Below, piece after piece: positions 57,566 to 64,000 of a DNA stretch of 64,000 bases. This DNA comes from Tenacibaculum maritimum NCIMB 2154 (lineage in GTDB: Bacteria; Bacteroidota; Bacteroidia; Flavobacteriales; Flavobacteriaceae): contig NZ_LT634361.1 of the NCBI RefSeq assembly GCF_900119795.1, positions 1,674,001 through 1,738,000 of the forward strand, written 5' to 3'. The notes beneath the pieces were generated by a model, which saw nothing but the letters and a program-made list of their open reading frames with translations, made no database searches and was not told the origin of the DNA. The position numbers and the translations under genes are program-made. Every line of letters begins with the position of its first letter. The first letter of the stretch is position 1.

Positions 57566-59740
57566 ATGGTAAAAAAATTACTTACAGCCTTATTAATCGT
57601 AGCTTCAGTTAGTATTACTGTTGCGCAACAAGCTTATTATAGCGATGTAGATCTTACTTTGACAGGAGCAGCATTAAAAGAAGCTCTTGCTTTAAAAATA
57701 AAAAGTACTCATACAAATTTACTTAGTTATACCCCAGGAGTTTGGGAAGCTTCTAAAATTACTGATGCAAATCCTGATAACCCTTCAGAAGTACTTCTAA
57801 TTTATGGATGGGAAGATGGAAGTGACTCCGAAGTAGATAATGATAGAGTTCGTAGTGGAAATTTACAAGACTCTGGTAACGGAGATCTTTTAGTATGGAA
57901 TAGAGAGCATGTGTATTCAAAATCTCTCGCTACTCCTAAATTAGAAACAGGATCTCCTGGTGCAGGAACAGATGCTCATAACTTAAGACCTGCTGATAAA
58001 ACAAGGAATTCCACCAGAAACAACTATAGATTTGGAGATGGTTCTGGTAATTCTGGTTTTTCATCAGTTACTTATGTTGGCCCTAACGGACCCAACACTA
58101 ATGCTTGGTATCCTGGTGATGAGTGGAAAGGAGACATTGCTAGAATGGTGATGTATATGTACTTACGTTATGAAACTCAATGTCTTCCTTCAGGTGTTGG
58201 CGTTGGTTCATCTGAATTTACAGATGATGAGATGATCGATTTATTTTTAAAATGGAATGCAGAAGATCCTGTTTCTGATATCGAAAAAGCTCGTAATACC
58301 TATCATGGAAATACAGCTAATACTTACGCGCAAGGTAATAGAAATCCTTTTATAGATAATCCTTATTTAGCTACTAGAATATGGGGAGGAGATACTGCGC
58401 AAGATTTGTGGGGTATTTATACAGGTAGTGATACTGAAGCTCCTACTGTTCCAGCAAATGTGGTAGTAAGTAATGAAACAACTTCTTCAATTGATGTTTC
58501 ATGGGATCCTTCTACAGACAATGTAGGTGTTACTGGTTACGAGGTTTTCTTGGACGGAAACTTGATTAAGACGACACCTAATACTACCATGTCAATTACA
58601 GGTTTAACACCAAATACTACTTATGGAGTAACCATTGTAGCAAAAGATTTAATTAACAATAAATCAGCTGCTAGTAATGTCGTAAATGGAAAAACCTTAG
58701 AAGATACAGAAGCACCTACAGTTCCTATCGGTATTGTTGTTAGCAATCAAACAGATTCTTCTTTTAAAATTACTTGGACTCCTTCAACTGATAATACTGC
58801 TGTTACTGGTTATGAAGTTTACGTTGATGGAAACCTAAAAACCACAACTACAAATACAACTTATACGGTTACTGGGTTAACTATATCAACTACTTACAGT
58901 GTTAATTTATTAGCTAAGGACGGAGCCAATAATAAATCTGCACAATCTGCAACTGTTAATGCAACTACTACTGATGGAGCTTCTAATGGTGCTGACGAAT
59001 TATTTTTCTCTGAATATGTTGAACCAGATGGAGGTAATAATAAAGCTTTAGAAATTGCTAACATAACTAGTAGAACTATTGATTTAGCAGGCTATACTGT
59101 TAAAAGACAAAGTAATGGATCTGGAGACTGGAAAGACGAATTAGATTTAAGCTCAGGAACAACTACTAGTATCGTACCTGGTGAAGTTTTCGTTATTATC
59201 AATGGAGGTGCTTCTAATCAAAAATTAATAGATGAAGCTGACCTAGTAGTTTCTAGTAATTTCGGAGCTCCTGTTAATTTTAACGGAAATGACGCTGTTG
59301 GTTTGTTTAAAAATGGTGTTTTAATTGATATTATAGGTGTTTTTAATAGTTCGGATAACTACGCGAAAGATATTACTTTACGTAGAAAAAGTAATATCGC
59401 TGCTCCTAATACTACCTTCGATTTGCAAGGCGAATGGGATACTTTTGCAGGGAATACCTTTGATGGAATAGGAACCCACTCCTCTACTTTATCTACTAAG
59501 GAGTTCGATAAATCTATTTTCAATGTTTATCCTATCCCTGCTCAGAATAGTTTATTTGTAAAGACGTCTTCTAACATTACTATTGATAAATTTTCTATAT
59601 ATACTATTCGAGGAAAAAATGTATTAAATGTTTATAATCCTTCTAACAGGATTAATGTTAGTCATTTAAATCAAGGGATTTATATTTTAAAGATTAGATC
59701 AGGAAATAAATTTTCTATAAAGAAGTTTATCAAAAGATAA
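57566..59740 (+). CDS. Secreted endonuclease I with two FN3, a lamin-tail domain and a T9SS sorting tail
   Basis: A 724-aa extracellular nuclease. Order: signal peptide (1-20), endonuclease I domain (about 21-285) with WNREHVYSKS near 111 and the catalytic-type GTDAHNLRPAD near 134, FN3 repeats at about 289 and 380 (both start DTEAPTVP), a lamin-tail domain at about 477-610 (ELFFSEYVEPDGGNNKALEI), and a T9SS type A sorting domain from about 650 (NVYPIPAQNSLFVKT to the end IKKFIKR). It would cut extracellular DNA for feeding or competition. The sorting tail marks export by the Bacteroidota T9SS. A terminator follows. Confidence 0.93.
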   Translation: MVKKLLTALLIVASVSITVAQQAYYSDVDLTLTGAALKEALALKIKSTHTNLLSYTPGVWEASKITDANPDNPSEVLLIYGWEDGSDSEVDNDRVRSGNLQDSGNGDLLVWNREHVYSKSLATPKLETGSPGAGTDAHNLRPADKTRNSTRNNYRFGDGSGNSGFSSVTYVGPNGPNTNAWYPGDEWKGDIARMVMYMYLRYETQCLPSGVGVGSSEFTDDEMIDLFLKWNAEDPVSDIEKARNTYHGNTANTYAQGNRNPFIDNPYLATRIWGGDTAQDLWGIYTGSDTEAPTVPANVVVSNETTSSIDVSWDPSTDNVGVTGYEVFLDGNLIKTTPNTTMSITGLTPNTTYGVTIVAKDLINNKSAASNVVNGKTLEDTEAPTVPIGIVVSNQTDSSFKITWTPSTDNTAVTGYEVYVDGNLKTTTTNTTYTVTGLTISTTYSVNLLAKDGANNKSAQSATVNATTTDGASNGADELFFSEYVEPDGGNNKALEIANITSRTIDLAGYTVKRQSNGSGDWKDELDLSSGTTTSIVPGEVFVIINGGASNQKLIDEADLVVSSNFGAPVNFNGNDAVGLFKNGVLIDIIGVFNSSDNYAKDITLRRKSNIAAPNTTFDLQGEWDTFAGNTFDGIGTHSSTLSTKEFDKSIFNVYPIPAQNSLFVKTSSNITIDKFSIYTIRGKNVLNVYNPSNRINVSHLNQGIYILKIRSGNKFSIKKFIKR

Positions 59741-59785
59741 AAAAAATAATCTCACATAATAAGTTGCCTAAAGTTAAAGGTAATT

Positions 59786-59817
59786 AAAAAGCCTCTAGAA
59801 TTCTCTAGAGGCTTTTT
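59786..59817 (+). terminator. Terminator after the endonuclease gene
   Basis: AAAAAGCCTCTAGA, a 4-nt loop, TCTAGAGGCTTTTT, then T-rich DNA: a 14-bp stem. Confidence 0.9.
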
Positions 59818-60004
59818 TATCAACTATTAAAAACTAATCAAATTACTAAATTTATCAGCATAGTAATATAATCTCTTATATGACTTATAAATCTCCAATT
59901 TGTTACACCTTTTAAAGCTACTTTAACATTTAAGGAGTATTAATCATAAACTAATATTACAAATGAATATTTCACATATATAACTTACCTATATGATAAA
60001 TAAG

Positions 60005-60782
60005 TTACAATTGTAATATGTATTTACATCTAAACAATCTTTTTTTAATTCTGTATGTCATATTCATTCAGTAATAACAATTTTTCAGACCCGCTAACAA
60101 TTATTTTCTTGTTTAAGACACTTAAATAAGCCCTTTACTACCTTTTTTAAACGCTATTATATACCGCAACTAGTCTATAAAAAGCTTTTATAGCTCGAAA
60201 TCTAACACCTAAAAAATACCTACTTGCATCAATGATATCTTTAGTTTACAAAAACGAACACCTTTACATTTACTTTTGTAACAATGGAAGTTTTTGTATA
60301 TTATTTACAATTGTAACAAACACATTATCCTCCTACTAATTGACTTTATATAGAAAGATGAATTGTTCTTTGTTTCTTGTTTTTATAGGTGCCTAATTGC
60401 TTATATAACAAAAAGAATGATGTCAAGGAAATTACAACCTTTTGAACTCTTAAATAACTTTGAAGAACATAACTAACTAACACGTTCATCATTTTTTAGT
60501 ATGATTCTTCTCTTTTTTCTCTTATGCTTAAGAAAAATGCGTTTAATACTTATTTAAGCATTAAGAGAAAAAAGAATCCTACTATTGACTAAATAGGATT
60601 ATTAAGGCTTAAAAGTATTTATTTGTTAAAGATATCGACTTTATTTCTCTGTAAGTAAATAAATCAAAGTATCTGAATTTTTAAGCATACTTTCTTTAAT
60701 TCTTTGATATAAATTTGTGCAGTTGAATCAATATATCTATACATAGAGCGCATTGATCTTTTGTTGTAGTTTACATTTGTAA
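60005..60782. promoter_or_regulatory. Group of TTACAnnnGTAA palindromes (left part)
   Basis: Exact copies: TTACAATTGTAA at 60005-60016 and 60305-60316, TTACATTTGTAA at 60771-60782, plus a relaxed TTACTTTTGTAA at 60270-60281. They match the sites at 61805-62126 beside the XRE gene, so they are candidate operators of that regulator. This is inference from the shared sequence. Confidence 0.5.
60503..60577. repeat. Long imperfect inverted repeat
   Basis: GATTCTTCTCTTTTTTCTCT and onward to GCTTAA (60503-60531) faces TTAAGCATTAAGAGAAAAAA and GAATC (60554-60577), about 24 paired bases with one small bulge around a 22-nt loop. It could be a terminator-like or IS-end structure; no gene adjoins it. 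Confidence 0.6.
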
Positions 60783-60954
60783 TCATCCTTTTATAAAGAT
60801 CATCCCCTACTAATTGGTACGTTATTACTAGTTGGCTAAAATCCTTATCCAATTTTCTACCTAAGCTTATTTAAGAGTTATTCGTGACCTTCCACTTAAT
60901 TATTAAAAAATAGTTCCATTTTAGATATAATATTTGGTAAGAAATAAGGTCAAA

Positions 60955-61720
60955 AACAGCCTACAAGTGTAATCGTTGTAATCATACTGCTTGCCAAGCA
61001 CCATAAGGCTTTTGGTGGAAATCGTAGTATTTACAGTAGTATTGAATCAACAACGAAGTGCGCTATTTCATAAGGCCAAATTTGGAGTTCGAAAAGCTTT
61101 TCTCATTTGTTTTGAGATGGCAACTTCCACCAAAGGTTTATCAGCTAGTTATATGGGAGCTTGCTATGAAATCTCCCAAGCTATAGCCCGAATTTTTATG
61201 TACAAAGTAAGAGAAATTATGCCCTCTAATAGTAATCATCTCATGGATGGAGATGTACATATAAATGAATTTGTTATTGGAGGAAAAAAAAGCTGTTACA
61301 GCAGTTCAGCTAACAAAAGAAGCTAAGTCAAACAGATGTATGCAACGAGAATAGGCGACTTTTCAGCAGAATCACTTCCTTATATTTTTGTAAACCACAT
61401 GATATAAGCCAAAAAACAAAGATAACCACAGATAAATGGGAAGGCTATAGACTTATTTCAAAAGTATATGATAACAAATTGAAAGCAATAGTAGTTTAAA
61501 TTTTAAAGCACTTCATAGAACGATACGTCAAGTTAAATCATGGATAAGAACCACTTATTTGCGGATAAGTGATAGAAATATTAACCTTTATTCTAAGGAA
61601 TGTTGCTATAAGATTAATAGATCATAAGACAGGGGCACGATTTTCAATAATCTAATATGCAGAATGGTTGAAGCTGATGTAAACCAATCAAAATTGATAA
61701 GTAAGTGCTGACCTCTATAA
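60955..61720 (+). pseudogene. Ruined IS1595-family transposase
   Basis: The remains of the zinc ribbon (KCNRCNHTACQAP near 60965) are followed by the best-kept part, LFHKAKFGVRKAFLICFEMA, then TSTKGLSASYMGACYEISQA and HLMDGDVHINEFVIGGKK, then frame-shifted pieces (ATFQQNHF, LNFKALHRTIRQVKSWIRTT, TIFNNLICRMVEAD). These are ISXO2/IS1595 transposase motifs. Many stops and shifts show it is dead. Confidence 0.85.
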
Positions 61721-61804
61721 AAGCCTTAATCTTACAAACAGCATATGTATAAGCTTAGTAAAAAATGGGGTAATTTACAGAATAACAAAAGGCAATTCAG
61801 TTAA

Positions 61805-61928
61805 TTACAAATGTAAATAGTTTTTTATAGACCTTTTCGGTATTTTGATGACTTATATAAAATAGTCAATTCATAATTTTATTTATTATAAAGTTCATTT
61901 TAAGGATTACAATCGTAATATTTCATAC
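61805..61928. promoter_or_regulatory. Palindrome pair before the XRE gene
   Basis: TTACAAATGTAA at 61805-61816 and TTACAATCGTAA at 61917-61928, members of the same TTACAnnnGTAA set. No gene lies between them and 62080. Confidence 0.45.
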
Positions 61929-62079
61929 TCATGCATTAATTATCCAATTAAATGCATTCTTCTTATTGAAACCAATCACTATAAATAAAAACTATATTAA
62001 GCATGTAATCACTTAGCAATAAGCATTTTAAATAACTTTATATAAAGTTTTAATTTAGCATGTTTTTTGTTTTATGCTT

Positions 62080-62126
62080 TTACATTAGTAATTTTGATAT
62101 GATTAAATTTATCATTACATTTGTAA
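62080..62126 (+). promoter_or_regulatory. Promoter overlapping two operator palindromes of the XRE gene
   Basis: TTACATTAGTAA (62080-62091) is followed by TTG (62094-62096), a 19-nt spacer, and TACATTTG (62116-62123), a full TTG/TAnnTTTG promoter. The -7 box lies inside the palindrome TTACATTTGTAA (62115-62126). A protein bound to the palindrome would block the promoter, which fits a self-repressing regulator. The GTG start is 24 bp downstream. Confidence 0.6.
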
Positions 62127-62149
62127 TAAACCCTTTAATATTTACAATA

Positions 62150-62557
62150 GTGAACTCTACTGAAATTATTTTACGCTTAAAACAAGTACTTGATTATTAC
62201 AAATTAACATCTTCTAGTTTTGCCGATACTATTGATATTCAAAGATCAACCATGTCTCACCTCCTATCTGGAAGAAATAAACCTAGTTTAGATTTTGTTT
62301 TAAAAGTAGTAGATAAATTTCCCGAAGTTAATTTGTATTGGTTTTTAAAAGGAAAAGGAAAATTTCCATCAATGGAGCAAGATGTAATAGATAGGAATCC
62401 TCCTTCTTTAGAAGAAACTCCTTCTTTGTTTTCTCATGAAGCACCTATAGACCTCCCATCTATCCCTCAAAAAAAAGGCAAGGAATTGATAAAGATCATT
62501 TTGTTATACAACGATGGTAGTTTTGAAAATTTCGATAACAATACATTTCCTATCTAA
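62150..62557 (+). CDS. XRE-family (phage-repressor-like) regulator
   Basis: A 135-aa protein from GTG 62150: MNSTEIILRLKQVLDYYKLT with SSSFADTIDIQRSTMSHLLS and GRNKPSLDFVLKVVDKFPEV, an HTH with the NLYWFLKGKG segment common in Bacteroidota repressors, then a Pro/Ser-rich linker and a short C-terminal element (KELIKIILLYNDGSFENF). The frame is open to 62060, but the promoter at 62094-62123 lies inside that extension, so GTG 62150 is the better start. Palindromic sites around its promoter suggest autoregulation. Confidence 0.82.
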   Translation: MNSTEIILRLKQVLDYYKLTSSSFADTIDIQRSTMSHLLSGRNKPSLDFVLKVVDKFPEVNLYWFLKGKGKFPSMEQDVIDRNPPSLEETPSLFSHEAPIDLPSIPQKKGKELIKIILLYNDGSFENFDNNTFPI

Positions 62558-62599
62558 AAAATGCGATTTATCAAATAGAGAAAGAGTACCTTATTATAC

Positions 62600-63100
62600 G
62601 ATCGAAAAATATCAGCAAAAATTCAAAAAGCTTTCCTTTTTACTAGATCTTGAATAAACAGTAAAAATTTAAATTATTGGAATTGATGCTTTCTCTGTAT
62701 TAGAAAGTTTTTGCTAAAGCAGCTAAGTCTTATTGCTCATTTTTTACTTTTTCGTACCCCTATCTCTTAGGCTTATATGGAGAGATGTTCAGAAGGATTT
62801 CAAATACGCGATTCTCAGGGAGTTTAAAATACCAGCAAAAATTTGAAAATACCTTACTTATTAAACCCTGATAAAGACTAAGATTGAAATGAATACTTAG
62901 AAAAGAAGCTTTTCAAAAAGGAGTTAATTTATTCAGACTTAATTTAAATAAAAAACGTTTTTTATGCTATCATTTTTTACTTTTCAGATGCCTATTTCTT
63001 AAGCTGATATGGATAGAGATTCAAAAGGTTTTTCAATATGTGATTCTATGCCTGTGCCTAAGAACACCAACAAGAATTCGAAAATATTTAAGTAGTAAAA
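62600..63100. repeat. Diverged repeats of about 230 bp in a gene-free stretch
   Basis: The phrase CATTTTTTACTTTT, then CCTATxTCTTA, TATGGAxAGA and TTCAAAAGG/TTCAGAAGG occurs at about 62739-62870 and again at 62969-63100. AATATCAGCAAAAATTCAAAA at 62608 repeats the tail unit ACCAGCAAAAATTTGAAAA at 62832. No coding frame is seen between the XRE gene and fabG. Confidence 0.6.
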
Positions 63101-63102
63101 AT

Positions 63103-63136
63103 AAAAAAGCTTGATTTTTAAAAATCAAGCTTTTTT
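63103..63136 (-). terminator. Terminator of fabG
   Basis: AAAAAAGCTTGATTTTT and its complement form a near-perfect palindrome directly beyond the minus-strand stop at 63144. Confidence 0.8.
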
Positions 63137-63143
63137 TATTTTT

Positions 63144-63890
63144 TTAAGTTGACATTCCTCCATCCACTGATAATGTTTGCCCTGTAATATAAGCACTCAT
63201 ATCAGAAGCTAAAAAGATGCATGCATTTGCTATATCTTCAGGAGTTCCTCCTCTTTTTAATGGAATCTCATTACGCCATCCTTCTACTATTTTTTCATCT
63301 AGTTTTGCTGTCATTTCTGTTTCTATAAAACCTGGAGCAATCACATTACTTCTAATATTACGAGAACCTAACTCTAAAGCAACAGATTTAGAAAAACCTA
63401 AAATCCCTGCTTTTGAAGCCGCATAATTTGCTTGTCCTGCATTTCCTTTTATCCCAACAACTGAACTCATATGGATGATGGAACCTTTTCTTTGTTTCAT
63501 CATCGGACGGATAACTGCTTTCGTTAGATTAAAAACTGATTTTAAGTTCACTTCAATAACCTTATCAAAATCATCCTCTGAAATACGCATCAATAAATTA
63601 TCTTTTGTAATTCCAGCATTATTAATTAAAACATCAATAGTTCCAAACTCTTCTAAAACAGTTTTTGCTAATTCTTGAGCTGCATCAAAGTCAGCTGCAT
63701 TTGACTGGTATCCTTTTGCTTTCACCCCTAATCCTTTCAACTCATTTTCCAAAGCAATTGCCGCATCTACAGAAGCACTATACGTAAAGGCCACATTAGC
63801 CCCTTGCTTTGCAAACTCTACAGCAATTCCTCTACCTATTCCTCTAGAGGCTCCTGTAATAATAGCCGTTTTATTTTCTAATAATTTCAT
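63144..63890 (-). CDS. fabG: 3-oxoacyl-[acyl-carrier-protein] reductase
   Basis: A 248-aa short-chain dehydrogenase that reduces 3-oxoacyl-ACP in fatty-acid elongation with NADPH. The Rossmann motif is TGASRGIGRGIA, NNAG is in VLINNAGITKDNLL, the catalytic Ser is in IIHMSSVVGIKGNAGQ, and YxxxK is YAASK in QANYAASKAGILGFS. The end ITGQTLSVDGGM is the standard FabG signature. The stretch to the promoter is 22 bp. Confidence 0.95.
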   Translation of the reverse strand: MKLLENKTAIITGASRGIGRGIAVEFAKQGANVAFTYSASVDAAIALENELKGLGVKAKGYQSNAADFDAAQELAKTVLEEFGTIDVLINNAGITKDNLLMRISEDDFDKVIEVNLKSVFNLTKAVIRPMMKQRKGSIIHMSSVVGIKGNAGQANYAASKAGILGFSKSVALELGSRNIRSNVIAPGFIETEMTAKLDEKIVEGWRNEIPLKRGGTPEDIANACIFLASDMSAYITGQTLSVDGGMST

Positions 63891-63912
63891 TACTTAGTTG
63901 TTTTATAGAGCG

Positions 63913-63941
63913 CAAATATACTATAAAAAAAAAACTCACAA
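63913..63941 (-). promoter_or_regulatory. Promoter of fabG
   Basis: On the minus strand TTG (63939-63941), an 18-nt spacer and TATATTTG (63913-63920) match the Bacteroidota consensus exactly, with the ATG 22 bp further on. Confidence 0.65.
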
Positions 63942-63963
63942 AGCTTTATACCTTGTGAGTTTA
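63931..63963 (-). terminator. Terminator of a gene beyond the right edge
   Basis: AAAACTCACAA, an 11-nt loop, TTGTGAGTTT: the minus-strand copy is followed by a run of ten T, so it would end a minus-strand transcript from outside the window. It overlaps the -33 element of fabG. Confidence 0.7.
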
Positions 63964-64000
63964 ATTTTATTTTTTGTTCGCTCTTAAATAGCTTTATATA

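Larger units (their letters stand above)
59818..60954. other. Gene-poor stretch with scattered palindromes
   Basis: No convincing gene is seen in these 1.1 kb. A 62-codon minus-strand frame at 60664-60852 was judged doubtful. The stretch holds TTACAATTGTAA twice, TTACATTTGTAA once and a long inverted repeat at 60503-60577. Confidence 0.5.

Noticed and set aside
59941-59966. ATTACAAATGAAT as another member of the palindrome set
   Set aside because: Only one half-site is kept; counted as chance.
60664-60852. 62-codon minus-strand frame
   Set aside because: It spans one of the TTACATTTGTAA palindromes and lies in decayed DNA; it has no recognisable family and no promoter.
60961-60972. CTACAAGTGTAA as another member of the palindrome set
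   Set aside because: It falls in the zinc-ribbon codons of the dead IS1595 transposase and is only a partial match.

Overview
The window looks like a piece of a low-GC marine flavobacterial chromosome (Bacteroidota, Flavobacteriaceae, Tenacibaculum-like). The reasons are very AT-rich DNA, a secreted nuclease with a type IX secretion (T9SS) sorting tail, TTG-N18/19-TAnnTTTG promoters without Shine-Dalgarno sites, and typical flavobacterial neighbours (RsmB/NOP, YigZ, THUMP-like methyltransferase, FdhF/YdeP, long rpsA). The genus is an inference. I saw no rRNA, tRNA or CRISPR array.

Region 1 (1-4627) is mostly housekeeping: the 3' part of glyA, rmuC, a PlsC-like acyltransferase, a cold-shock-domain protein, a TetR regulator and an unknown coiled-coil protein.

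Region 2 (about 4950-22430) is an accessory island. It holds a 56-bp hairpin repeat array cut by an IS3-family element, an SF1 helicase gene between attC-like palindromes, a dead IS3-type transposase, and a decayed XRE plus small-gene pair. Next comes an apparently complete five-gene operon (12114-18277): XRE regulator, cytosine-5 DNA methyltransferase, a 965-aa protein with a MORC/paraMORC-like GHKL ATPase at the N-terminus and a histidine-kinase-like H-box and ATPase at the C-terminus, a 517-aa receiver-domain protein, and a 136-aa protein. This joins DNA modification to two-component chemistry and is the best candidate for an unusual defence system. It lies between directly repeated blocks. 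The downstream block is interrupted by a second copy of the same IS3, itself interrupted by an IS630-family element.

Region 3 (22466-23527) is a lipoprotein that resembles aerolysin/ETX-MTX2 pore-forming proteins, preceded by a 311-bp tandem duplication.

Region 4 (23636-59740) is core chromosome: tRNA dihydrouridine synthase, MFS exporter, pseudouridine synthase and chromate transporter; an Lrp regulator; a minus-strand run from a GlmM-type mutase to an M14 carboxypeptidase; rpsA; a tight minus-strand operon from an LEA14-like lipoprotein through ribD to a Crp/Fnr regulator; prmC; porins; fdhD plus a molybdopterin oxidoreductase; peroxiredoxin; recG; rsmB; and a secreted endonuclease I.

Region 5 (59818-63140) is gene-poor. 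It carries a ruined IS1595-family transposase, at least seven copies of a TTACAnnnGTAA palindrome, and an XRE-type regulator whose promoter overlaps one of them. fabG closes the window.
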